This document shows positions 53,120 to 61,712 of a stretch of DNA of 64,000 bases, piece by piece. The notes under the pieces were generated by a model. The model did not search any database, was not told where the DNA came from, and saw only the letters and a list, made by a program, of their open reading frames with translations. This DNA is from DASSUW01 sp963759375 (lineage in GTDB: Bacteria > Actinomycetota > Thermoleophilia > Solirubrobacterales > Solirubrobacteraceae). Made by a program: the position numbers and the translations under genes. The stretch lies in the NCBI GenBank assembly GCA_963759375.1, contig CAVWYY010000004.1, forward strand, positions 351,961 through 415,960, read 5' to 3'. How positions within the stretch are numbered: position 1 is the stretch's first letter; every line of letters begins with the position of its first letter.

Positions 53120-54253
53120 GTGCTGGTGCGCGTGTTCGGCGACATCGGGATCGCCGAGGACGCGGTGCAGGACGCGTTCGCGACCGCCGCGGCGCGGTGG
53201 CCGGCCGACGGCGTGCCGCCGAGCCCGGCCGGCTGGATCATCACCACCGCCCGCAACCGCGCGATCGACCGCCTGCGCCGTGAGGCGGCGCGCGAGGACA
53301 AGCACGCGCAGGCCGCGCTGCTGCACGCCGGCCACGAGCCGCCTCCGGACGAGGGGCCGGTGCGCGACGAGCGGCTGCGGCTGATCTTCACGTGCTGCCA
53401 CCCCGCGCTCGCCGAGGGCGTGCAGGTCGCGCTCACCCTACGGCTGCTCGGCGGCCTGACCACGACCGAGATCGCGCACGCGTTCCGCGTCCCGGAGCCG
53501 ACGATGGCGCAGCGGCTGGTGCGCGCGAAGGCCAAGATCCGCGACGCGCGGATCCCGTACCGCGTGCCGGGCGCGGCCGACCTGCCCGAGCGCCTGCGTG
53601 CGGTGCTCGCGGTCGTGTACCTGATCTTCAACGAGGGGTACCTGGCCAGCTCGGGCGAGGCGCTGGTGCGCGAGGACCTGTGCGCGGAGGCGATCCGCCT
53701 CGGCCGCGTGCTGGCCGCGCTGATGCCCGACGAGCCCGAGGTGGCCGGGCTGCTGGCGCTGATGCTGCTGATCGAGTCGCGCCGGCCGGCGCGGACCGGG
53801 CCGGGCGGCGAGCTCGTGCCGCTCGGCGAGCAGGACCCGGGCCGCTGGGACGCCGCGCTGGTCGCCGAGGGCCAGGCGCTGGTGCGCGAGTGCCTGCGGC
53901 TGGGCCGTCCCGGCCCGTACCAGATCCAGGCGGCGATCAACGCGGTCCACAGCGAGCCGCCGACCGACTGGGCGCAGGTGCTCGCGCTCTACGACCAGCT
54001 GCTGGCGATCGCGCCGAGCCCGGTGGCTGCGCTCAACCGTGCGGTCGCGGTCGCCGAGACCCGCGGGCCGGGCGAGGCGCTCGAGATCGTCGACGCGCTC
54101 GACCTCGGTGGCTACCACGTGTTCCATGCGGTGCGCGCCGACCTGCTGCGCCGCCTCGGCCGCGGTGAGGAGGCGGCGCAGGAGTACGAGGTCGCCGCCG
54201 CGCGCACCGAGAACGCGGTCGAGCGCGACTTCCTGCGTTCGCGGAGCCCCTAA
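53120..54253 (+). CDS. ECF42-type RNA polymerase sigma factor with C-terminal extension
   Basis: 377 aa from GTG 53120. Region 2 'AEDAVQDAFATAAARWPADG', 'WIITTARNRAIDRLRREAAR', region 4 'GGLTTTEIAHAFRVPEPTMAQRLVRAK' (seen as TTTEIAHAFRVPEPTMAQRL), then a ~200-aa TPR-like extension ('PYQIQAAINAVHSEPPTDWA', 'LYDQLLAIAPSPVAALNRAV') diagnostic of ECF42. Conserved coding (VERVFREEYGRAVA) continues upstream to 53078 without any ATG, GTG or TTG. No anti-sigma gene is present, as is usual for this group. Confidence 0.88.
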   Translation: MLVRVFGDIGIAEDAVQDAFATAAARWPADGVPPSPAGWIITTARNRAIDRLRREAAREDKHAQAALLHAGHEPPPDEGPVRDERLRLIFTCCHPALAEGVQVALTLRLLGGLTTTEIAHAFRVPEPTMAQRLVRAKAKIRDARIPYRVPGAADLPERLRAVLAVVYLIFNEGYLASSGEALVREDLCAEAIRLGRVLAALMPDEPEVAGLLALMLLIESRRPARTGPGGELVPLGEQDPGRWDAALVAEGQALVRECLRLGRPGPYQIQAAINAVHSEPPTDWAQVLALYDQLLAIAPSPVAALNRAVAVAETRGPGEALEIVDALDLGGYHVFHAVRADLLRRLGRGEEAAQEYEVAAARTENAVERDFLRSRSP

Positions 54254-54281
54254 CCGGCGTTTCGTGGGGCCGGTGCGCGTC

Positions 54282-54334
54282 ATGCCCTCCCGGAGCAGCG
54301 CTCGCAAGCTCGCGCCCGAGCGCTCCGGGAGGGC
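54282..54334. terminator. Long GC hairpin after the sigma-factor gene
   Basis: Arms TGCCCTCCCGGAGC-(AGC)-GCTCG (54282-54303) and CGAGCGCTCCGGGAGGGCA (54316-54334) pair over 19 bp with one 3-nt bulge and a 12-nt loop. It lies 28 nt after the stop. It lacks a T tract, so it may be a terminator or a palindromic repeat. Confidence 0.55.
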
Positions 54335-54648
54335 ACGCCGCGCCCCGTCCACGTTGCGCGCACCGCCCCGGCGTGTTCTCCTCGGCGGGCGTCATCAGGG
54401 CAGCCCTCAGCATTGGCCTTGGCCATATGCACAGAGAAGGTCGCGATCGGAATAGACGCCGGCCGGAGGCGCCCGTGCCGGTCATCCGCCGTCGGTTGTG
54501 GCCGGCCGGCGCCCGATCAACGATCGCTGCGCCTACCGGCGCCCAAGGGCCTGGGCGCGTGGGCGTTTGGCGGGCGACGCGATTGAAGAGTCATCCGGGT
54601 CCGCACGGCAAAGCCGCCGAGGTTGCTGGGGCGCTGTCGCGTTCACGC
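54335..54648. other. Gene-free flank of the IS pair
   Basis: No supportable gene. The stretch has a GC-rich imperfect repeat (GGCCGGCCGGCGCC near 54497-54510) and, about 20 nt before the IS, the sequence GCGCTGTCGCG that resembles the IS end. It ends with ACGC (54645-54648), the target duplication of the first IS. Confidence 0.4.
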
Positions 54649-56192
54649 TTGGCTGTCGCGAAAGTCCTGCGACACCCGACGTCGGCCGGCAAGGGGTGAG
54701 ATTTCGACCGGCGGGGCCGGGTGACGGGCGGCGGCCGTCGTCAGGCGGCCGCGAGAGCGTGGCGGTGGAGCTTGAGGAGGTTGTGGGTGGCGGTGATCAG
54801 CCGCCATTCCGCGCGGACGGCGCCGCGTCCTCGTCGTCTGAAGCGGTCCAGGCGGCGGTTGAACTTCATCTGCGCGAACACGGGCTCGATCATCGGCTGC
54901 CGTTTTCGGTAGAGCTCGCCGCCGCGCTCGCTGGCCAGCACTTCGCGCATCTCGTCGTAGCGGCCGCCCTCCCAGTTGCGCCGCGTGGTGCGCCGGCGGC
55001 TGGTGTCGGGCGGGATCAGCACCTCGATGCCGCGCTCGGCGATGCGTTGCATCTGCTCGCCGTGCCAGTAGCCGGCGTCGGCCAGCAGCACCTGCGGCGT
55101 GTCGTTGATGCCAGCGGCCGCAAGCTCGCGTTGCGTGGCGTCGAGCATCGGCTCGAGGTGTCCGAAGTCGGCGCCGACGGTCTCGATCTCGGCGGCCAAG
55201 ACGACCTGGTGCTCGTTGGTGACCGCCTGCGCGTTGTAGCCCTGCAGAAACCCGCGCAGGCCCTTGACGACACGTGAGTCGGGATCGGTGAGGTTGATGC
55301 GACCCTCCGGCGTGGCCGGCGGCTGATAGGGATCTGGTGGCCGGCCGAAACGCCGGCCATCCTTCATCCGCCCGCGCGCCCGGTAGGCCTCATAGGCCCG
55401 GTTGGCGCGCACCTCGCTCCAGAGCTCCTCTTCCAGGCGGCGCTTAGCCTCCTTCAGGCGCTTCGGGCGACTGCGCGGCACCGGCTGCGGGTTTGCCGCG
55501 CGCTCGGCCTCAAGGCGCTGCTTGGCCTCGCGCAACCAGCCGCGGCGGCCTTGCGCGGTCGCGAACTCCGGCGGCAGCTCGTCGCCGCGCGCCTGCCCGT
55601 AGAGCTCGTCCTCGGCCGCGTCAACCGCTTTGGCCTCCTCGACGATCTCGCGCGCCAGCTGCTCATAGTCGAGGTTCTCGTTGCGCGACGCGTTCGCTTG
55701 CAGCTTTGTGCCGTCGACGGCGATCACGCCGACCTTGGCCAGCCCGCTGCGCGCGCAGAGCGTGAGCACTTCGCCGAACAGACCGGCGATCGCCTCCTGG
55801 TGGCGCTCGAGGAACCGCGCCAGCGTCGCGTGGTCAGGGCGTTGCTGGGCTGCCAGCACACGAAACGCGACGTCCTCCTCGCAGGCGCGCTCGATGATGC
55901 GCGAGGACCGGATCCCGCGCGCGTAGGCGTAGAGCAAGACCGCGACCATCATCGCCGGGTCATAGGGCGGCCGGCTACGCCCGTCGACGCGATACGCCGC
56001 ATAGAACGCCTCCAAATCCATCTCAGCCACGGCGTCAATCACAAACCACGCCAGATGCCGCGGTGGCAGCCACTCGCGGACATCGGGCGGCATCAGAAAC
56101 GACTGCTCACGATCACACGCGACAAAGCGCTGGCCCATCACGCAATGGTCTTAAACCCGCCGGACGACACCACCGACATACGCGACAGCCAC
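54649..56192 (-). mobile_element. Insertion sequence 1, IS1182 family
   Basis: About 1544 bp. Ends read GGCTGTCGCG(A/T)AAG-like on both outer strands (54651 inward, and complement at 56181-56190), each preceded by two bases. ACGC occurs directly outside both ends (54645-54648 and 56193-56196), a 4-bp target duplication. It holds one intact transposase gene and so may be active. Confidence 0.85.
54741..56141 (-). CDS. IS1182-family transposase
   Basis: 466 aa, intact. N-terminal DUF772-type domain ('FLMPPDVREWLPPRHLAWFV', 'YDPAMMVAVLLYAYARGIRS', 'RPDHATLARFLERH'), first catalytic Asp in 'VIAVDGTKLQANAS', second in 'VLLADAGYWHGEQM', and the late Glu in 'KRQPMIEPVFAQMKFNRRLD'. DDE transposase that would cut and join the IS ends. 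It is a clear paralogue of the protein at 56337-57740, but with many substitutions, so the two ISs are different elements. Confidence 0.93.
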   Translation of the reverse strand: MMGQRFVACDREQSFLMPPDVREWLPPRHLAWFVIDAVAEMDLEAFYAAYRVDGRSRPPYDPAMMVAVLLYAYARGIRSSRIIERACEEDVAFRVLAAQQRPDHATLARFLERHQEAIAGLFGEVLTLCARSGLAKVGVIAVDGTKLQANASRNENLDYEQLAREIVEEAKAVDAAEDELYGQARGDELPPEFATAQGRRGWLREAKQRLEAERAANPQPVPRSRPKRLKEAKRRLEEELWSEVRANRAYEAYRARGRMKDGRRFGRPPDPYQPPATPEGRINLTDPDSRVVKGLRGFLQGYNAQAVTNEHQVVLAAEIETVGADFGHLEPMLDATQRELAAAGINDTPQVLLADAGYWHGEQMQRIAERGIEVLIPPDTSRRRTTRRNWEGGRYDEMREVLASERGGELYRKRQPMIEPVFAQMKFNRRLDRFRRRGRGAVRAEWRLITATHNLLKLHRHALAAA

Positions 56193-56243
56193 ACGCGGAA
56201 GCGATAGCCGCCTCAGCCTCTCAGCGGACTGCCGGTTTGCATG

Positions 56244-57792
56244 GTGGCTGTCGCGCAAAGGTGTGTGCGACGGGCGTCAGTGGTGGATGGCTCGCGATGA
56301 TTGTTCGGGCCGCGAGCGCGCCGCCGGCTGGCGCTCTTAGGCGCCGGCGGCCGCGAGTGTGTGCGTGTGGAGCTTGAGCAGGTTGTGGGTGGCGGTGATC
56401 AGTCGCCATTCCGAGCGGGCGGCGGCTCTGCCGCGGCGCTGGAAGCGGTCGATCCGGCGGTTGAACTTGGTGTGCGCGAAGACCGGCTCGATCATGCCGT
56501 TGCGTTTGCGGTAGAGCTCGCCGCCGCGGTCGGTCGCGAGCACGCGGCGCATGAACGCGTAGAGGCCGCCGTCCCAGCCCGGGCGGGCGCCCTTGCGCTT
56601 GCCGGCGTCGGGTGGGATCAACACCACTGTGCCGCGGCCGGTGAGGCGTTCGATCTGTTCGGTGTGCCAGTAGCCGGCGTCGGCGAGCACCACCTCGGGG
56701 GCGTCGGTCACTCCGGCCGCTGTGAGCTCGGTCTCGGTGGCGTTGACCATCGGTTCGAGCTGTCCGAAGTCTGCTGAGGCGATCGTGACCTCGGCCGCGA
56801 TCACGATCTGCTCCTCGGTGCAGACGGCCTGGGCGTTGTAGCCCTGCACCCAGCCGCGCAGCGTCTTGACGTTGCGCGAGTCGAGATCGGTCAGGTTGAT
56901 CTTGCCCGCCGGCAGCGCGGGCGGCTGATAGGGCTTGGGCGGACCGCCGAAGCGGCGGCCGTCCTTCATCACCCCGCGCGCTCGGTAGGCCTCGTATTCG
57001 GCGTTCGCGCGCCGCTCGACAGCGAGTTCCTCGTCCAGCCGACGGCGCGCTTCCAGCAGCCGCTTGGCGCGCGAACGCGGGATCGGCCGGGCCTCCTCGG
57101 CGCGCTGCTGGTCCAGCCGACGGCGAGCGTCGCGCAGCCAACGCTGGCGACCCTCGCGCGTCGAGAGCGCCGGCGGCAGCTCGTCGCCGCGCCGCTCGCC
57201 GAACTGCTCGTCCTCGACCGCGTCGATCTCGGCGGCCTCGTCGAGGATCTCGCGCGCGATCTGCTCGTAGTCGCGCGTCGCACGCTCGGACGCGTTGGCA
57301 TGGACCTTCGTGCCGTCGACAGCGACGACCCCGACGCGCACCATCCCAGCGTCCGAACACAGGCGCAGCACCTGCCCGAACAGATCGCCCAATGCGCGCT
57401 CGTGGCGGACCCGGAAGCGCGCGATCGTGGCGTGATCGGGCGCCTGGTTGGCGGTGATCACCCGGAACGCGACGTCCTCGCGGCAGCGACGTTCGATCCG
57501 TCGCGACGAGCGCTCCCCGATCGCGTACGCGTACACGATCAACGCCACCATCATCGCCGGATCGTGCGCCGCGCGGCCCCACCCGTCCTGCCGATAGGCA
57601 GCCAAGAACGCAGCCAGGTCAAGCTCGCCGACCGCGTCAATCACAAACCACGCGAAGTGGTCCTCGGCCAGCCACTCACGCAGGCTCGGCGGCAACAACA
57701 ACTCCTGCTCGCGATCACACGCCAGGAAGTTCTGCGGCATGCCGGAATCGTCTTAAACCGCTCGGACAGCACCACCTTTGTGCGACAGCCTC
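56244..57792 (-). mobile_element. Insertion sequence 2, IS1182 family
   Basis: About 1549 bp. Terminal repeats GGCTGTCGC(G/A)CAAAGGTG on both ends (56246 inward; complement ending 57790), preceded by two bases. CATG lies directly outside each end (56240-56243 and 57793-57796), fitting a 4-bp target duplication, though CATG is itself palindromic. It lies 47 bp from insertion sequence 1 in the same orientation. Confidence 0.85.
56337..57740 (-). CDS. IS1182-family transposase
   Basis: 467 aa, intact. 'LLLPPSLREWLAEDHFAWFV', 'HDPAMMVALIVYAYAIGERS', 'APDHATIARFRVRHERALG', catalytic Asp in 'VVAVDGTKVHANAS' and 'VVLADAGYWHTEQI', Glu in 'KRNGMIEPVFAHTKFNRRID'. Domain order and length match the neighbouring IS transposase (shared DGRRFG-PP-PYQPPA linker and ATHNLLKLH end). 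The two probably arrived independently, since their ends and target duplications differ. Confidence 0.93.
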   Translation of the reverse strand: MPQNFLACDREQELLLPPSLREWLAEDHFAWFVIDAVGELDLAAFLAAYRQDGWGRAAHDPAMMVALIVYAYAIGERSSRRIERRCREDVAFRVITANQAPDHATIARFRVRHERALGDLFGQVLRLCSDAGMVRVGVVAVDGTKVHANASERATRDYEQIAREILDEAAEIDAVEDEQFGERRGDELPPALSTREGRQRWLRDARRRLDQQRAEEARPIPRSRAKRLLEARRRLDEELAVERRANAEYEAYRARGVMKDGRRFGGPPKPYQPPALPAGKINLTDLDSRNVKTLRGWVQGYNAQAVCTEEQIVIAAEVTIASADFGQLEPMVNATETELTAAGVTDAPEVVLADAGYWHTEQIERLTGRGTVVLIPPDAGKRKGARPGWDGGLYAFMRRVLATDRGGELYRKRNGMIEPVFAHTKFNRRIDRFQRRGRAAARSEWRLITATHNLLKLHTHTLAAAGA

Positions 57793-58012
57793 CATGGATA
57801 GGAGCAGTCAGCGCGTCGCCGCTGCATATCACGAATGCAGCAGCGGGACCGGCTGGGATCGCGCGCCGCCGGGCGCCTCCTCCTCGTCCGCAGCAGGCGT
57901 GTGCGACTCGCCCGCGGACACGCTCGCATCCCCGCTTGTGCAGGTATCGGGCCAATGGGTGCCAGCCGGTCGCGGATGCGTGTTCCTGGATCGGGCGGAG
58001 TAGTGTCGCGTT

Positions 58013-59608
58013 GTGTCAGCCGTAGGGTCGCCGGGCGGCGAGCAAGTCCGGGGCGCGGAGTTGGTCGCGGCGTTGTGTTTGGCGACAGACCTCGGCATGG
58101 GTTTTCCGTTCGAGCACGGTCTGCGCAGCACGTTGATTGCGATGCGGCTCGCCGACCGTCTCGGCGTCGACCGCGAGATTCGCTGGCAGACGTACTACGC
58201 GTGCCTGCTGTCCCACTCGGGCTGCACCACGGATGCGCACGTCACTCCTGAGGTCTACGGCGATTCGCTGACGACGCATTTCCACCCGGTCATGTACGGG
58301 TCGGGACTCCAAGTCCTGACCGGGCTCATCCGCGCGCTTCCCGACCCCGAGCGCGCGGGGCCGGTGCGCGCGATTCAGGTCGCCCGCCGGTTTCCGAAGA
58401 TGGTGCGCGAGACGCGTCCGCACCTCACGGCTGCATGCGAGGTGGCGGGGATGCTCGCCGACCGGCTGGGGCTTTCGCCCTCGGTGCCCGGCCTGCTCGC
58501 GCATCTGCTCGAGCGCTGGGATGGCCATGGACCGCTCGGGCGCGCGAAGGGTGAGGAGATCCCGCTGGCGATGCGGATCGTCCATCTCGCCGTCGATGCC
58601 GCGTACCAACTGCTGGTCGGGGGCGAGGAGCGCGTGGTGCGCCTCGTCCGTGAGCGCGCCGGGCATGCGTTCGACCCGCAAGTCGCGGCCTGTCTTACTG
58701 ACGACGCCGAGCGGATCCTCGCGCTCGAGGCGCAGGCCTCGGTGTGGGAGGAGACGCTCGGGTGCGAGCCGCGTCCGCGGTTGATGGTCGAGGGCGAGGC
58801 GCTCGATCGCGCGCTCGGTGCGATGGGCAACTTCGCCGATCTGATCTCGCCGTATCTGGCGGGTCATTCCGCGGGCGTGGCGGAGCTGGCCGGGGCGGCG
58901 GCGCGGCGATGCCGGCTCGACGACGCCGGCGTGGTCGCGCTTCGCCGTGCGGCGCTCGTGCACGACCTCGGACGGGTCGCGGTCAATGCATCGATCTGGC
59001 AGAAACCCGGGCCGCTGAGCGCGGATGAATGGGAGCGGGTGAGGCTTCATCCCTACCACTCCGAGCGGGTCCTCGCGCGCTCGGAGTTCCTGGCCGCGCT
59101 GGCGCCGGTTGCCGGCGCGCACCACGAGCGCCTCGACGGCTCCGGCTATCACCGGGCCGCCGTCGGCGCCGAGCTTGCGCTTCCGGCGCGCCTGCTCGGT
59201 GCTGCCGACGCTTACCACGCGATGACCGAGCCGCGCCCGCACCGGGAGCCGATCGCGCCCGCTCGAGCGGCGGAGATCCTGAGTGAGCACGCCAGCGCGG
59301 GACGACTTGACGCAGGCGCGGTGATGGCGGTGGTCGAGGCGGCGGGCCAGCGGGCGCCGCGGATCGAGCGCCCGGCGGGACTGACGGAGCGCGAGGCAGA
59401 GGTCGTCGGCATGCTCGCGCGCGGCCTGCAGACCAAGCAGGTCGCGCGCGCGCTCGGGATCTCGGTCAAGACCGCCGATCGCCACATCCAGAACGCCTAC
59501 CGCAAGATCGGCGTCTCGAGCCGCGCGGCCGCGACGCTGTTCGCGATGGAGCATGGGCTCGTGGCATGGGGAGAACTCCCGATGGACCGGTCCAGCGAGC
59601 GGTCCTAG
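58013..59608 (+). CDS. HD-GYP-like phosphohydrolase domain protein with C-terminal LuxR helix-turn-helix
   Basis: 531 aa from GTG 58013. A diverged N-terminal HD-like half ('PFEHGLRSTLIAMRLADRLG', 'ACLLSHSGCTTDAH') is followed by a fuller HD-GYP-type half (~285-420: 'YLAGHSAGVAELA', 'VHDLGRVAVNASIW', 'HPYHSERVL', 'AHHERLDGSGYHRAAVG') and a LuxR DNA-binding end ('LTEREAEVVGMLARGLQTKQ', 'GISVKTADRHIQNAYRKIGV'). It is a one-component regulator that may couple a nucleotide signal to transcription. The downstream hydrolase gene follows by 51 nt. A decayed copy of its 3' end lies at 60661. Confidence 0.85.
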   Translation: MSAVGSPGGEQVRGAELVAALCLATDLGMGFPFEHGLRSTLIAMRLADRLGVDREIRWQTYYACLLSHSGCTTDAHVTPEVYGDSLTTHFHPVMYGSGLQVLTGLIRALPDPERAGPVRAIQVARRFPKMVRETRPHLTAACEVAGMLADRLGLSPSVPGLLAHLLERWDGHGPLGRAKGEEIPLAMRIVHLAVDAAYQLLVGGEERVVRLVRERAGHAFDPQVAACLTDDAERILALEAQASVWEETLGCEPRPRLMVEGEALDRALGAMGNFADLISPYLAGHSAGVAELAGAAARRCRLDDAGVVALRRAALVHDLGRVAVNASIWQKPGPLSADEWERVRLHPYHSERVLARSEFLAALAPVAGAHHERLDGSGYHRAAVGAELALPARLLGAADAYHAMTEPRPHREPIAPARAAEILSEHASAGRLDAGAVMAVVEAAGQRAPRIERPAGLTEREAEVVGMLARGLQTKQVARALGISVKTADRHIQNAYRKIGVSSRAAATLFAMEHGLVAWGELPMDRSSERS

Positions 59609-59659
59609 CGTTGCATCGGATCGTCGTTGTCGGCGATGCCAGACAGCGAGGAGGCGGTG

Positions 59660-60550
59660 ATGAGCGCACAGCAGGACGTCGATCGACACGGCCGAGGTCC
59701 GACGATCGACGATCTCCGCGGGCGACTGCTGGCGGGGCTGCCGGTCACGGACCGACGGTTGGAGGTGGCTGGGGTGTCCACTGCCGTGCTGGAGGGCGGT
59801 CACGGGCCACCGGTCGTCTTCCTCCAAACCGAATTCGCCGCCGTGTGGATGCGAGTCATCCCGGAGCTGGTCAGGACCCACCGGGTGATCGCACCTGACC
59901 TTCCCGGTCTGGGCGCCTCGCACGTGGCGGACGGCCCGCCGAGCGTCGACAGCGTCTTGACGTGGGTAGGCGAGCTCATCGACCGGACCTGTCCGACCCC
60001 GCCCGTGCTGGTGGGCAAGGGGGCAGGTGGCGCGATCGCCGCCCGGTTCGCGGTCGACCGCAGCGACCGGCTGCAGGCGTTGGTGCTGGTGGACACCTAC
60101 GGCCTGGCTCGCTACCGGCCGCCGCTTGGGATGGCACTCACGTTCGCCGGCGTCGCGTTGCGACCGACCGAACGCGGCCTGGACCGCGGCTTTCGCAACT
60201 ACTGCTTCGCCGACCTCGACGGCATGCGCGGCGAGATGGGCGAGCGCTGGGAGGCGATGGCGGCGTATGCCCTGGATCGTTTCCGCACCCCGACTGTCAG
60301 GGCCGCCATGCGGCGCCTCATGCGACCACTGGCGTCGGCGATCCCGCCGCACGATCTGGCCCGCATCGCCGTTCCCACGACCCTCATCTGGGGACGGCAC
60401 GATCGCGGGGTGCGGCTGAACGTCGCCACGGACGCGAGCGAGCGCTACGGCTGGCCGCTGCACGTGATCGAGGACGCCCGCGACGACCCCGCCATCGAAC
60501 AACCACACGCATTTCTGGAAGCGCTTCGCACGGCACTCGACAACGATTGA
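59660..60550 (+). CDS. Alpha/beta-hydrolase fold protein lacking the catalytic triad
   Basis: 296 aa from ATG 59660 with GGAGG. The fold is clear: 'PPVVFLQTEFAAVWMRVIPE', 'HRVIAPDLPGLGASHVADGP', 'FRTPTVRAAMRRLMRPL', 'IAVPTTLIWGRHDRGV'. The nucleophile elbow, normally G-x-S-x-G, reads GKGAG ('VLVGKGAGGAIAARFAV') and the usual Gly-His before the EQP motif is DD ('DARDDPAIEQPHAF'). Serine hydrolase activity is therefore unlikely; it could be a ligand-binding or partner protein. It probably depends on the HD/LuxR regulator upstream. Confidence 0.8.
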   Translation: MSAQQDVDRHGRGPTIDDLRGRLLAGLPVTDRRLEVAGVSTAVLEGGHGPPVVFLQTEFAAVWMRVIPELVRTHRVIAPDLPGLGASHVADGPPSVDSVLTWVGELIDRTCPTPPVLVGKGAGGAIAARFAVDRSDRLQALVLVDTYGLARYRPPLGMALTFAGVALRPTERGLDRGFRNYCFADLDGMRGEMGERWEAMAAYALDRFRTPTVRAAMRRLMRPLASAIPPHDLARIAVPTTLIWGRHDRGVRLNVATDASERYGWPLHVIEDARDDPAIEQPHAFLEALRTALDND

Positions 60551-60660
60551 CCGTTCGCTGACCATGTCTTGGCGGCCCGCGGCATGCCGCTGCCGAGCCG
60601 CAACTGTTCGGGCCCACGTCCGCACTTGACGCCGACGCAGTCACGACTGTCGAAGAGTCG
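60551..60660. other. Spacer without recognised features
   Basis: Gene-free sequence between the hydrolase stop and the decayed HD/LuxR fragment. No repeat, promoter or terminator is evident. Confidence 0.4.
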
Positions 60661-60780
60661 GGAGGGCCAGCTGGCGCCGCGGCTCGCGCGGCCGGCGGGA
60701 CTGACCGAGTGTGAGGACGGCGACGCGGTTCGTGATGGAGCACGGGCTGCCGGGCATGGGGAGAACTCCCGATTGGCCGC
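60661..60780 (+). pseudogene. Remnant of a second HD/LuxR gene 3' end
   Basis: The segment reads GQLAPRLARPAGLTEC, then in another frame ATRFVMEHGLPGMG. These match GQRAPRIERPAGLTER and ATLFAMEHGLVAWG of the intact gene at 58013-59608, with the ~130 bp between them deleted. Twenty bases, GCATGGGGAGAACTCCCGAT (60754-60773), are identical to 59564-59583. It sits just upstream of the methyltransferase, so that gene once followed its own HD/LuxR regulator. Confidence 0.82.
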
Positions 60781-60851
60781 CCGTCGGTTCGGCCGTAACG
60801 TCGTCCCTGGCTTGGCAGCTCATCGAGCGGCAGGCGGCGAAGGAGACAGGC

Positions 60852-61700
60852 ATGACCACCGAGGCGATCGAGAAACAACGGCGCGAGATCTACGAGATCG
60901 CGGAGGCGATCGCGCCGGGCTGGGAGCGCTGGCGAGCTCGCATCGAGGAGACCACGGCCCCGGTGCGCAAGTGGATGATCGGGGAGCTCGCACCCCGGCC
61001 CGGCGACCGGGTGCTCGAGCTCGCGGCCGGGGCGGGCGACACCGGCTTTGAAGCGGCTGCGATCGTCGGCGAACACGGCCGGCTGATCTCGACCGACTTC
61101 TCCCCGGCGATGGTGGGGGTAGCCCGCCGCCGCGGTGCCGACCTCGGGCTCGCGAACGTCCAGTTTCGGGTCATGGACGCCGAGCGCGTCGAGCTCGACG
61201 CCGACTCCGTCGACGGGGTGCTCTGCCGGTTCGGCTACATGCTGATGCCCGACCCCGCTGCGGCGCTCGCCGAGACACGCCGCGTGCTGCGCCCCGGCGG
61301 GCGCCTCGCGCTGGCGGTCTGGGGCGCGCCCGAGCGCAACCCGTGGGCCTCGATCGGCTTCGGGCTGCTGATCGAGCGCGGCCACCTGCCGCCGCCCGAG
61401 CCCGGCGCCCCGAGCCCGTTCGCGCTGGCGAGCGAGCAGCGGACGCGAGCGCTGCTCGAGCGCGCCGGCTTCACCGCCGTGCGCACGGAGGAGATCCCGG
61501 TTCGCTTCGCCTTCCGCGACCTCGACGACTACACGACGTATGCAACTGACACGGGCGGGCCGGCCGCTCTGGTGCTCCGGGGATTGCCTGCGGGCGAGCG
61601 CGAGGCCATCAAGACGCAGCTCGGTGCCGCGTTCGCCCCCTTCCGCGCCGCTGTGGGCTACGAGATCCCCGGTGTCGCGCTCTGCGCGGCGGCGGACTGA
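60852..61700 (+). CDS. Class I SAM-dependent methyltransferase
   Basis: 282 aa from ATG 60852 with AAGGAGA upstream. SAM motif I 'DRVLELAAGAGDTGFEAAAI', then 'GRLISTDFSPAMVGVARRRG', 'VQFRVMDAERVELDADSVDG' and motif 'ETRRVLRPGGRLALAVWGAP'. UbiE/COQ5-like in pattern; substrate unknown. Longer in-frame starts to 60711 read through the pseudogene remnant and are rejected. The monooxygenase gene follows 12 nt later, suggesting a joint tailoring pathway. Confidence 0.88.
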   Translation: MTTEAIEKQRREIYEIAEAIAPGWERWRARIEETTAPVRKWMIGELAPRPGDRVLELAAGAGDTGFEAAAIVGEHGRLISTDFSPAMVGVARRRGADLGLANVQFRVMDAERVELDADSVDGVLCRFGYMLMPDPAAALAETRRVLRPGGRLALAVWGAPERNPWASIGFGLLIERGHLPPPEPGAPSPFALASEQRTRALLERAGFTAVRTEEIPVRFAFRDLDDYTTYATDTGGPAALVLRGLPAGEREAIKTQLGAAFAPFRAAVGYEIPGVALCAAAD

Positions 61701-61712
61701 GCGAGCGCGGGG

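Noticed and set aside
54335..54648. Possible small genes in the left flank of the IS pair
   Set aside because: Open frames here have no ribosome site, domain or codon pattern. Nothing can be supported.
60711..60851. Longer N-terminus for the methyltransferase
   Set aside because: These codons come from the decayed HD/LuxR fragment, while ATG 60852 has a good ribosome site and matches the family start.
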